From Paracamarosporium sp. OC-R06-R3 (taxonomy: Eukaryota > Ascomycota > Dothideomycetes > Pleosporales > Didymosphaeriaceae): 64,000 nt of DNA. A model generated the notes under the pieces. It was given only the letters and a program-made list of their open reading frames with translations, was not told the origin of the DNA and did no database searches. Location: assembly GCA_019828545.1 (NCBI GenBank), contig JACVRA010000165.1:496001-560000 (forward strand), read 5' to 3'. Position numbers and translations under genes: made by a program. Positions 11,262 through 22,004 of the stretch are shown here, piece by piece. Numbering within the stretch: the first letter of the stretch is position 1; the number at the start of each line of letters is the position of its first letter.

Positions 11262-14115
11262 ATGACTACGTCCAGCGGTCTGCTCAACATGGACAACAGT
11301 TACTACTACTCCTACCAGCCCATGGCGCCTGAGGCTCCAGTAGCCCCGGATGTTTGGAGCCATGAGCAATATGCCGCGCAACGATCGAAAACGCCTACGT
11401 CCCTGGTCAACCATACTGGACTGTCCCCTGGTGGCCCTCTTAGCACCCCACCTATGAGTCGTAACGCCTCGCAAGGACCCGACCCACCCCCAGCGCAGTA
11501 CCCGGAGCAACTGGTGTATGACGGTAGTGCATCTAACTCTCCCACCTCTGTGACAACTCCGGACAATGATAATTTTGAAGAGTTGATGCTTGACTCGCAT
11601 TCAGTGCGCGACTTCTACCACCAAACTAACGAAGGCATCATGACCACCCAGGTCTCCCAAGGACCTCTCGCCGCCGCTGACACCAACATGTTCCTTACGC
11701 CCCGAGGAACTATCTCAGATCAAGGCATGCACCCCGCATCTCTCCCGTGCCGCTTGTACTAATAGCGAGCAGCTCTCACGGAAGCGCTCAATGCCTCAAT
11801 GGCCGCTCACCCACAGCACTACCAGACACAGCAGTTCAGTGTGCAAACTCGACCGCAACAGAATGCCTTCCTGCCCCAACAGTACAATAGCTACCCGGGT
11901 CAAGCCTTCGCAAACCAGACAGCCCCATGGACTAGTGAACAACTGCGAGGCCCTGAGGTGCCCCGTTCAGGCATGATTGTCTTTGACCCCGCTACCGATA
12001 CTGTCGATTATTCTGCTTTCATCTCTCCTGATGTCGACCTCTGGACGATGCATCACACTGATCCCAACTATCTCCTCTCTCCCAACGAGCCTGATGCGCC
12101 ATCACAGGATCTCTTTTCAATGGCCACCCAGAATGCGATTCAGCAACAGCAACCGAGTCGGCTGGTCACTCAAGGTCAGGTACACGCTCAGACATATGTT
12201 TCAAACAGCAGTCCCATAGAAATGAGGGTACATAGGGCATCTCCATCACCTGACTCACAAAACGTTGTCAGCTACGACCCAACGTCTTCTCTGAGACCGG
12301 AAAACTACCCCACGGTCTCGCACCAACACCCATCGCCAATTGCCACATCAATTGAGTTACCCTCTAGAATGACACTGCAGTCGCCTGCTAGCCCGTTGAC
12401 TTCCGCATCAAGTCCTGGCGGTTCGGAAGGCATGTTTTCTTCCTACCAGCAGTCCGACCCAGGTATGGAGCATTTCGAATCGCAACCACACCAGTCGTTC
12501 AACCAGATCATACCGCCTCCGGCCTCATTCTCTCCAGCCAGGACGCTCCCGGAATCTGCTACTGGCCTATCCCCCGGCCCGGAAGCACGGACTGCCCGTC
12601 GGCAGGTAGGCCCAATCAGGAGTGCTGGTAGACCGGGCGGACGAGCGTTGGGAACCCACTTGGAGCCCAAAGTTGCAAAGGCAGCGCATGATATGCGTAA
12701 GATTGTTGCATGCTGGCACTGCGTGTTACAGCGAGACAAGGTAGGAACTCCGCGTCTTTGCATGTGTAGACCTGGACTGACACTCGGCAGTGCGGGCCTG
12801 GTGACATCTGTGAACGTTGTCTCAAACGCGCCAACCGTCCCAATGCCGATTGTGGCCTCGGCTGCTCTCGTATCAAGCTAATCGAGTTGTCAGATTTCTT
12901 TCTACCTTCACTCGTTATGCAAATCCATGAGGATGGTCATTTGACACACTTTGTTTCCCAGTTCATCCACCAATGGAACAACCAGGAGATCAACGTATGG
13001 TTGACATGCGAGCAGAGGACAATGCCGCGTATCCAGGTCAAGGTGTACGAGTTCCAGCCTCGTGGTGAGGAACTGCTAGTGCAATTACAGTACCAGACCC
13101 ACCCCGTGACTCAGGAGCGATATACGCTCAGGAAGCGAAGTCCGGCTCTTGGAATGGTGCACATCAACCACAACGAAGAGAAGAAGTATGACAAGTACCT
13201 TAATGACATTGTCGATAATCATCTGGACGCCTTTGGCGACATCTGCTGGGCAGAGGACGACAACGATTTCTCGCCCCGACTCTTCAAGCTCCTGACGCGT
13301 GTCAAGCCAAAGAGTGAGGATGAAGTACGTCCATCCTTTTATCCGAATGTTCCTGATATTGACTCTCATAGGCCAAGCTTCTCCGCGAGGTCTTCCGCCT
13401 TATCGTTTGCACCTACATCATGTCACACACCCTCACGATCGCAGAAGAAACCAAGACCCAGACCCTCTCCAAGATGCACTCCTACACCGACCCATCTGCC
13501 TACGTCCAGAACTATACCTCGCCTCGCATGACTGCCCGTCAACTCAAATACTTCTTCGCGCGCTTGCAACGCTCAACACTCGCACTTGTCCTCAACAAGC
13601 TGCAGCAGATCTTCAAGTCTAGTAAGGGCTGCGATAAGTGGCTCGCGGCCTTTGTAGCCGTTGTTGGCATGGCCATGGCCCACGAGGACCAACAGAAGAC
13701 AATCCACCAAGTGATGGCGACACGCGCTGTAACAGAAGGCTTCGATCCACGCGATGCGCAGGCACAGGCAGACATTGCGAACCGCGACGTCGACCAGCGC
13801 ATGAACTTTGTGAGCCAGATCTTCAGGTGGAAGTACAACCGCAAATGCAACCCGCTGCGGGACTGCGACCAGGACTGGGAGAAGGAAGCCGGCTTTGGTG
13901 ACGAAAGCTCGGTGACATTTGTGCGATCGGTTGCGCAGTTGGTCAAAGAGAACAGTCAGTATTTCCCTCTCAGACGTTCAAGGTAGGCTTCTAACGTATC
14001 GACAGTCGATTACCTCCAGCTACGGCAGGGTGTCAGCATCTCCCACTCCAACCAGGGCAAATACACGGCGCGCCTCGTTGCTCCGTTCCTGCTCTCGTTC
14101 TGGCTCCCGCAATGA
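11262..14115 (+). CDS. Zn(II)2Cys6-type regulator with internal zinc cluster
   Basis: Exons 11262-11724, 11773-12740, 12791-13324, 13372-13954, 14006-14115; 885 residues, all junctions in frame. The first ~460 residues are Pro/Ser/Gln-rich and disordered. The zinc cluster is internal, at about residues 467-497: CWHC, then cysteines spaced X6, X5, X2, X10, split by intron 2. It is followed by a basic helix and a long alpha-helical domain (exons 3-5) typical of a group of large Pezizomycotina Zn2Cys6 proteins with the cluster in mid-protein. Intron 1 (11725-11772) appears to use a GC donor; it has a TACTAAT branch site, and only this junction bypasses the in-frame TAA TAG at 11760. The target genes are unknown. 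An upstream non-coding exon is possible. Confidence 0.82.
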
Positions 14116-16011
14116 GCCTGCTACACCGCTGTTCCCCGATACCCTACTATAACGTCCTTCCGAAGCTAGCCCTTCCAGCTTCGACCTTTGGCGATGATTT
14201 CCTTTTTTTACGCTACTTTTCGGTACTGTTTGATGAGTATACGCACCACCCAGCATCACTTTTCTAGCGTTTCAGCGACGGAATTGGAAAAGCAAGGCGG
14301 AAGGGAAGCGTCATGCTATATCGCCAGTAAAATACGTTGAAGCTCCTCGCCGCCGCACCGCAGCGCTTTCTGCGCGGTGCGTCAAAGCCCGAGCTACGAC
14401 CCCTTACGACCCACGCCCACGCTGTACGGCCTCTACATAGAAGCCGAATCTCGTCCGTTCACCCCATTCTTATACCCAAGCCATCCATCCACCTACCTCT
14501 ACTCATCTTCTCCCCTGTCATACTTACTCTCTGTGTTATGGTACAAAATGGTGGACATCTATACTACAGCTGGCATTCATAATCAAACCAAACGTAATGA
14601 ACACAACACTCCCCACTGTGACCGTAATCCATCGCCACGTCCCCAATACTCGCTGTAAGCGCCGGGCTGTGCCATGTCGGGGCCAGACCTGCGTCGTGCA
14701 GCATCTCCGGTGAGCCGCCGAACCGGTGAGCAAGGGTATCGCTGGCAGACGTCCCTTGCACTTGCACTTGCTTTCTCCACACGCGTCGCACATCAAGTCC
14801 ATGTGCGCCTTAGCTGTGGTTCAGTCTATCGATCTGATCTGATCTGCCGCCCGTGCCATTTCTAGTCTAATCCCCTTGCTTGCGGAGTGGAGACGATGCG
14901 TTTGGTGTGATCCCTGTGGTGTTTGCGCAGAACGTAAGGTCCGCTGGGCAAGTGTACGAAGCCTTTTGTGGAAGTTTTGAAGATAAGGGTACGTAGAGAA
15001 CTCGTGTGCGGGATTGGGATTCTGAGATGGAAAGTGGTCACGCGACAGTGTCTGCTCCTCAACCACCATGCATGTATACATATATTTATCCATGGACGAA
15101 TATTTGACTTAGTCGCATACATCCAGTCTACTCGCACCGCGAGAAGAAAAACAAGTTCAACTCTACATATACTCTGAAACCCACACGCCATCTATGCATC
15201 CACTCATGAAATGAAATATCCCTCTTTGCCCTATCCACTTCCCTCCCAATGCAGAACGGAAAATACAAAAAAAAAAAAAAAGATCACTGTATTTTCGTAG
15301 AATAACCACGACGTATTCCCCTTCTTTCTCGATTCGCTCGTAGGATAGGTAGAAGTAGAGGTAGGAATTTTCTTCTTCACGAGGCTTGATTCAACTCTGC
15401 TCAGGGAAACTTAACTTGAATAAGTTCCTTTCCTTTCCTTCTCCTTGGTGTGCTATGCTGCGATCTGATAATAATTTTGTCTCTTTTCACACCCGTTTGT
15501 GTGCTGCTCGACGGGATACTTTCCAAGTCACCAGTCCTAGGTGTCTAGGGTTTTGACGTTTAACTAGGTGCGAGGAAAAAGGAGAGAGAATGCCGTGTGC
15601 TCACTTGGACATGCGAGTAAGAAATATATGGCACCTTTCTAATCTTAAAGCTTTCTACATGTATACAAGTCCCATGTATAAACCGTATAACATCAGAGCT
15701 AGAAGCCTAGACTTAAACGCTGCACAACTATTCACACCCTGTGAGAAGGAATCCGAGGTGGAAAAACGGGGTATCTCATCTATTTCTGAAAAGAAGCTCT
15801 AAGCTCAAGGTCTATGTCGTATCATATTAGGCTGGAGTGCCATTCGTCCTCGTCCTCGTCCTTGTCCTCGTCCTATGAAGACACTCACGTCTGGGGTATA
15901 TCCGCATCAATCTGCATCTCTCATGTGTTCAGGACATGTGATGCATGGCACGTCCTCGCCATGCTCTTCTTCCTCTTCTCTTTACTCAATCGATCCCATC
16001 CCCGCCCCTCC
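14116..16011. other. Long convergent intergenic region
   Basis: It lies between the 3' ends of the regulator (+) and DPH4 (-). It holds a run of 15 A at 15267-15281 and a GTCCTC-type hexamer repeat near 15846-15875. A Cys-rich minus-strand ORF at 14536-14802 has no stable reading frame context and is not called. No RNA gene was seen. Confidence 0.5.
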
Positions 16012-16220
16012 TCACCCAACCTCAACATCAAACCCAACCCTCACCCAAAGACTACACCCCTCACACCCGACAAGAACCTCCTTCTCGCCCCTGTCCTCCG
16101 CAGCTTCGAGTTCGCGCTCTAGAATCCTGAAGCCCTTCTCGGCGCCACACCGACACTCGCGCGTCCATTCCATCTCGGGTTGTTCTCGCTCCATGTCGTT
16201 CGGATTCGCATCGGCATACA

Positions 16221-16252
<32 letters not shown>

Positions 16253-16734
16253 GGAGTCACCTCACCACCACTCTTATCCTTATCCCCAACCTCCCCCAGC
16301 TCCGGCGGTCTCAAATCATCGAAATCAATCTCCACCTCATCCTCCTCCTCCTCCCCAATCCTCACAAAAGCCCCCATGCCCACCTCAGCCACAAAGTCAC
16401 TAAGATCCAGCAACTCGAGCCCCAGGACAAAATCCTCTGTACGCTCCCCCTCCGCACCCGCGACTTGCGTCCCACCCGCAGCCGCAGCCGTACTAAGCCA
16501 CCGATCAAACTCGGCCTTCCTCACCGCATCGCTCAGCACGGCAAGCGCCTCCTTGACATCGTCGACGGTGTAGGTATACGCAGCGTCGGCGTTGCTTGCG
16601 GCTGGGGGCGCTTTATCCGGATGCGCGGCCAGCAGGGCGGTCTTGTATGCTTTGCGCAGGGCGTCTTGCGAGGGGGCGTGTGCTCCTCGCGAGGGCAAGC
16701 CGAGCACGGCGTAGTAGTTTTTTGTGAAGGACAT
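16012..16734 (-). CDS. DPH4: Diphthamide biosynthesis protein 4 (J-domain, CSL zinc finger)
   Basis: A single exon of 240 residues. The N-terminal J domain (about residues 6-80) starts FTKNYYAVLGLP and carries the HPD tripeptide at 38-40 needed to stimulate Hsp70. A DPH-type (CSL) zinc finger ends the protein, with a CRC motif near residue 190 and CEGC near residue 227. This architecture is that of Dph4/Jjj3, an iron-binding J protein that supports Dph1-Dph2 in making diphthamide on elongation factor 2 in the cytosol. An acidic linker separates the domains and includes a run of ten Asp encoded by a CGT/GTC trinucleotide repeat (16221-16252), likely length-variable between strains. Start and stop are unambiguous, and the length suits the family. 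Confidence 0.92.
16221..16252. repeat. Trinucleotide microsatellite coding poly-Asp
   Basis: About ten CGT units in a row lie inside the acidic linker of DPH4. On the coding strand they read GAC and encode aspartate. Confidence 0.9.
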
Positions 16735-18250
16735 GTCTTGCGATTTGTATTTCCTTCCTTTTTTTTTTCTTTCTTTCTTTTGTTGTCTAGAATGTACGTC
16801 TGGTTCTGAGATCTCGTCCTTCTTCTCCCTCTTCTTTTTATGTCTTATGCGGACGTGGGTTGTGCGCGCGCGTATGCGTATGCGTATGCGAATGCGTATG
16901 TCCTTGTCCGCTCAACCGCCGTGTGAAGATATCTTTCTTTCTCTTGTTGTTTATAACGCACGTCTGGTTATGTGATCTCCTCCTTCTCCTTCTCCTTAAT
17001 CTCTTATGCGGTCGTATGTCCCCGTCCGCTCGCACCGTGTGAAGCTATCTCTCTTTTTTCCCTTACTACACCTCTGGTTCTATGATCTCCTTCTCCTTTC
17101 TATATCTTACTCGCGCGTACGTATGCGGTCGTATATCCTCTCCCTCCACCTCTATATCCTCTATATCCTCGTCCACTCGTCCACTCGCGCCGTGTGAAGC
17201 TCAAGTCAAGCCGGCGGGCGACCTACACACCTGCACAGGTCCGTTAGTCCCACGCTCCAAAACAAAGTGTACCAACAGGGAACTCGTAAACATACCTACC
17301 AACCGCACAAACAATGCGAAGCGAAGCGAAGTCATGCACGAAGCAACAGAACAGTTGCGTTGCGCAGCGCAGCAGTGCAAATGTTCTGGTCTGGTCTGGT
17401 ACACGCAGCGCAGTAGCGGGGTCGATCGGTCGGTTGGGTCGAGTCCGAGACATTTTTCGCGTGGGTGGCGGGCGGCGTCCGCTCGCGGGGTCAGGCAGGG
17501 TCAGCTCAGGCAGGGTCGCGCTCGCGCCCGCGCCTTCGCACGAGAGCCTCATGCTCACATGCTCGTCGTAACAAAAGATAACAGTCCGCCATCATGTTGA
17601 ACTGAAACATCCTGCTAAATGACACGATTTGACACGTTCGTGAAAAGTTACATCACGCGTCGTAACATACATGCATCACACATCCACATTAAAGCATGAA
17701 GTATAAAGAGTTTCCTCAGCCTATCCTAAGAGCGCAGCCACTCGGTACCTTGCCATAAGCAGTCCACCGGAGAACATCGAACCCTCTCCGCGTAGACCTC
17801 AAACATGCCGTGCCTCCTGAGGAATCGCCATCAGACAGAAACTCACACCCGCTGCCTCCTTCTCATCGCCAAAAAGGGGGGATAGGTGTTCACATGGTGC
17901 TCAAAGGGAAAACACTGGGGGAAAAACTTCTGGATAGCACAAGATGGGAGAGAACCAGACGCAGATCCTCATCTTACTCCCACACCTCACCTCCGTAGAA
18001 AGAAGTAGAGCTGCGGGCGCACACATGCAACCAGCAAAGGCAACATGCTCAAGATGGGATAGTGCCGGCTGAGAGAGAGGAAAACACATAAGTCGTGGGG
18101 GAATCCGTCCGCTCGCTAGAAACCGATTTTCGACAAAACACATACACTCAACTCCGATGACGCTCGCTGCCAAGACAGCTTCCTTCCTCTATCCGAGAAT
18201 AGACGACGGCGGCTGATGGGGTGTGACAAGGTCGAGAGCTGTCGATGCGC
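16735..18250. other. Low-complexity DPH4 upstream region and 3' flank of 14-3-3
   Basis: 1.5 kb without a credible gene. It is pyrimidine-rich from 16740 to 17200 (tandem repeat listed separately). Around 17315-17530 short repeats (GCGAA, GGTCT, CAGGGT) sit in GC-rich DNA. The 17.6-18.25 kb part is presumed 3' UTR of the 14-3-3 gene. Confidence 0.5.
16785..17200. repeat. Three diverged tandem units of about 110-160 bp
   Basis: Landmarks recur in the same order three times. TCTGGTT lies near 16799, 16963 and 17073. A GATCTC(C/G)TCC-type, CT-rich block follows each. TTATGCGG(A/T)CG or TATGCGGTCG follows that (16845, 17004, 17122). CCGTGTGAAG closes each unit at 16919, 17035 and 17190. The first copy also holds a GTATGC hexamer run at about 16871-16900. 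Confidence 0.7.
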
Positions 18251-19581
18251 TTAGGCAGCAGGCGCCGGCGGCTGCTCCTCGGTCGCGGCTGCCTCGGCGG
18301 GCTTTGCGGCCTCTGGCGCAGCCTTGTCCTCCTCCTTGGGGGCAGCCTCGCCGGCAGGCTCGGCCTCGGCACCATCTGACGATGTCCAGAGGGTGAGGTT
18401 GTCACGGAGCAGCTGCATGATGAGCGTGGAATCGCGGTACGACTCCTCCGACAGCGAGTCGAGCTCAGCGATGGCGTCGTCAAATGCCTGCTTGGCAAGG
18501 TGGCAAGCGCGGTCGGGTGAGTTCAGGATCTCGTAGTAGAAGACGGAGAAGTTCAACGCCAAACCGAGACGGATGGGGTGCGTGGGAGTGAGCTCGGTCT
18601 GAGCAACATCCGTAGCCGTCTGAAGCGCCGGGTCAGTCTTCTGCTGCAGGTGCGCCTTGGGTGAGTGGGTGAGTGGGTGATTGCGTCATACCTTGTACGC
18701 CTCGTGGGCAGCCGTCGCAGCAATCTTGCGCTTCTCGCCAGAGGCAAACTCGGCAAGGTAACGGTGGTAGTCACCCTTCCTGCAGGCGCAGACAGGTTAG
18801 CATCGTCGCAGACGGCCGTGCAGCGTCGGAAGAAGGCCCTTACATCTTGTGGTAGAAGACCTTGGACTCGCCAGACTCGGCCTTGGGGATCAGGGAGTCG
18901 TCGAGGACGTTGAGGACATCCTGGCAGACCTTCTCGAGCTCCTCCTCGATCTTCTTTCGGTACTCGCGGATGGTGGAGACGTGCTTGTCCGAGCCCTTGG
19001 ACTCCTCCTTCTGCTCGATGGAGGAGATGATGCGCCACGAGGCACGTCGCGTGCCGACAACGTTCTTGTAGGCAACGGACAGGAGGTTGCGCTCGTCGAC
19101 GGTAAGCTCGCCGCCAATCTGTTGTGCGTGTCAATATGCGTGCGTTACCATGGTTGCGTCGCGGCCCCTGCCGGCGGTGACGGGACGGATGCAGGCAGCA
19201 TACCTTGGCGACTTCCTACACAGCTGTCAGTACGGTGCACACGGCGGGACTGGAGAGAGAGAGAGCGGCACTGACCTTCATGTACGTGACCATCTCTGCA
19301 CAAGCTCAGGGTTAGCGACGCGATGCAGAGGGACCATGGACACGGCGGCACTCACCATCGTAGCGCTCAGCCTGTTCGCAGAGCCGGGCGAGGAACGTCT
19401 TGCTGCGGACTCGTCAATGGGCTGCACACGGCGGGCGGGGGCTCGCGGCGTACCTTTCGCGCTGTGGGCCGCGTTAGCATGCTGTTGACGGTTATCTGCA
19501 CACGGGCGGGCGCCCGAGGGGCATCCCACCAGCAGGCGTGCGGGGGCAGGAAGGCTGGGGGCAGCGTACCTCGTTGGCCAT
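18251..19581 (-). CDS. 14-3-3 protein
   Basis: Eight exons: 19581-19570, 19461-19454, 19402-19356, 19295-19276, 19215-19204, 19118-18844, 18779-18692, 18619-18251; 276 residues. The joined N-terminus reads [20 protein letters not shown], exactly the family start. The nine helices are intact, including the phosphopeptide-groove helix ([13 protein letters not shown]) and the C-terminal signature around [15 protein letters not shown]. The tail is Ala/Glu/Pro-rich. Family knowledge: 14-3-3 dimers bind phosphoserine/threonine clients and control signalling, cell cycle and metabolism in the cytosol and nucleus. The first 100 codons are cut into five small exons of 12, 8, 47, 20 and 12 nt, which automated gene finders may miss. 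Every junction keeps frame. Confidence 0.95.
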
Positions 19582-20708
19582 GGTGATGGAGCTGGGGGCA
19601 GTGTGTATGGGGTGGTGAAGCGGGCGGGCGGCGGGCGTGGAGAGAGGGGACGGTGGTGTTGAGGGTAAGTGGTGGGTCGTCGGCGATGGAGTGTTTTGAG
19701 AGTGCGAAGCGCAGCCTGCGACTAGCTTGTCTTTCACAGGCCATTATTGATCCGCCCCAAAGCCAGCACAGCGCCTTCCCCGGCGCTCCGCCCGCACCAG
19801 ACTCCCGTCTAGCTCTGCGGTGCTGCCCTTGGTTGCCCCCTCGACAATGCCCGCGCCCGCCGCCCATTGTGTGCCTCGCGCGCCCTCGCCCGTCGCTGGC
19901 TTGGCGGCGAGGCCTCTGAAATGAGCGCCTCACGTGGCCAAACAACACCCTTGGAATGATGCTAACGGCTAGCGATGCGACCCGCCACACGCCTCGCCCA
20001 CCGTCGTCTTGCCATGTGTACGCGCGAACAAGTCCAAGGGCTCTGCGCCGTTGCACCAGTCACGCTCGCCGTCGACGCCCAATCACCGTCACCTGGAACC
20101 GCCTAGAAAACTTGGTCAAAGACTCGAGCCCGCACCAGGTCACCAGCCCAGAGCACGAATCATCCATTGTACCTATCTGTCTGCCCTCTACGTGATTTGC
20201 CCTCCCGTTTCAGCCTGCATCTCATCTCAACCCGTCCAGCTACCGGTACCCGCCCATCATTTCCACATGCAAGTCTACGTGGGTGCGTGGCAAAGCACGG
20301 CTGACAGCGAGCCATTGCATCATTCGAGGGGCTGCCTGTCGTCCGTATCGGTCCCGCCTGAAGAACGAGGCTGAGATGGTGATATAGACACGCCCTCGTG
20401 CTAACACACATATATGCCGCAAGTCGCAATCTATACTGTTGTGCCCACCTCCAGCCTGTTGAAATGCACCGCCCGTTATCGTCCATGGTTGCTTCCGCCG
20501 TAAACCAATCCTGCCGTGCTGCCAACCCTCATGGCTGTGCATGCCGTACCACGAGAGTGATGCGGTACAGGGATGCGCAGCGAAATCATTCGATCGACCG
20601 TTTCCTACCTGGGTATCTACCATGCTCTGCCTTGCTCAAACTGTTGTACAAATAGAACCGTTCCTTCATGCCGAACGCTTCTGGAATAAATTTGCGGCGC
20701 GGAGTGCT
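19582..20708. other. 14-3-3 upstream region
   Basis: 1.1 kb between the 14-3-3 start and the 3' end of the MCUR1-type gene, both on the minus strand. It is GC-rich near the start codon. Overlapping ORFs are chance products. No other feature is supported. Confidence 0.5.
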
Positions 20709-21616
20709 TCACATGAGGATACGCCAGACACCGAGCATGAGAGCCGCAGCACCAGTGCACACGCCCCTGCAATATGTTAGCCAAGTTGTTGCTTCCCATG
20801 TATCTGTACCCGTAGACGTACACCAGCCACTGCAGCGTCTGGAACTTCACAGTCTCCAGCCTCTCGCGCAACTGCGCTGTTTCCTGCTCTATCCGCGTCT
20901 CCGTCTCCTTGAGCTTCAGCTCCTGCACGTTGGCCTCCTCTCGTATACGGCCCTTCTCAAGGTTGAGGTCCAGCCGCACCGACGCCTGTGTTCGCTGTAC
21001 CTCATCGCGTAGCCTCGAGTTCAGCTTTGCAAGTTCGTTGGTCAAGCGCTCGTGCGAGACGCGGGTCAGCGACGATTCGGTCGAGTCGGCTGTTTGGAGC
21101 TCGGAACGCAGTTTGGCAAAGTCGACTCGCTGGTTGTAGGTCGCTTTCTCCTGCTCTTCGCGGAGCACCATGGTGCGCGTGAGGTTTTGGATGCTAGTCA
21201 GTTTAGCAGGCTTCGCGTCTTCCGGACGCAAAAACGTACCTCTCCTCAATTACATCGCTGAGTACCCTCATCATAGCTACTGCCTGTTCTTCTGTGAAGC
21301 CTTCATCCTTCAGTCGCTGCACGAACTTGAGCGTGTCGAAGTGATGGTCTTTCTGTTGTACGGATGTGGCACTGAATTGCCGGCGATTCGACAGAGTTGC
21401 CGTGATGCTCGGGGTCTGATTTGCTGGTTTTGATCGCCACACGTTGGTATGAAGATACCCACTACTTGTGGAATGCGCCCGCGTTGCTCTTTCCGAAGGC
21501 GATGCAGAAGAGCCAGGGTGTCTCGATGCAATTGTGCTGCTGAACGCTACCGGCCGGAGAAGCCGTGGGGTTGCGGTTATTCGAGGCAGAAGGAGACGAG
21601 GCATGGTAGTCGCCAT
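20709..21616 (-). CDS. Mitochondrial coiled-coil protein of the MCUR1/CCDC90/Fmp32 family (DUF1640)
   Basis: Exons 21616-21240, 21193-20810, 20766-20709; 272 residues. The N-terminus (MATTMPRLLLPR...) is rich in Arg/Ser/Thr and lacks acids, as in a mitochondrial presequence. A conserved block near residues 100-135 (LKFVQRLKDEGFTEEQAVAMM) opens the family domain. It continues into a long coiled coil (NLTRTMVLREEQ to RLETVKFQTLQW). The last exon completes a C-terminal membrane helix (GAAALMLGVWRILM). Family knowledge: these inner-membrane proteins influence cytochrome oxidase assembly and, in animals, calcium uniporter activity. A downstream in-frame Met (21604) is an alternative start. Confidence 0.88.
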
Positions 21617-22004
21617 CGCGTTGTCGTGAGTGATGCTTGGTTTGGCGGTCCTGTTGGAGCTTGAAATCGTTCGGAAAGTAAAGAGCGATCTCGGAATGAC
21701 TAAGCAGGAGATGGACGATCCGACATGCATCACGTCGCCTACTCGCGGAACCAATTCTGGGATCTGTGATCAACTGTACAAGATGACGAGCAATTTCTTT
21801 CAGAGAAAGGACTCCCAAAACGCGCTACCATAAGCAACCAGGAATGAACGTCAAAGTATCATAAGAATTACTCGTAGCTATCCCAAAGGCTATCAAAACG
21901 CCTCCCAAAAACCCTTGCACATGCTATGCGTCACATTGCTCGCTCGCTCAATTCGTTCAACATTACCCAAACCGCCTCTTTCACCTTCCATCTATCCCAT
22001 ATAT
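21617..22004. other. Short intergenic region
   Basis: 388 bp between the MCUR1-type gene start and the stop of the PhoD-like gene, same strand. Nothing else was recognised. Confidence 0.5.

Noticed and set aside
14536..14802. Cys-rich minus-strand ORF (MCDACGESKCKCK)
   Set aside because: A suggestive zinc-like start, but the frame soon loses coding character and two other frames overlap equally; no splice model rescues it.
16180..16809. Plus-strand ORF with poly-Val
   Set aside because: Antisense shadow of DPH4; the Val run is the complement of the Asp codon repeat.
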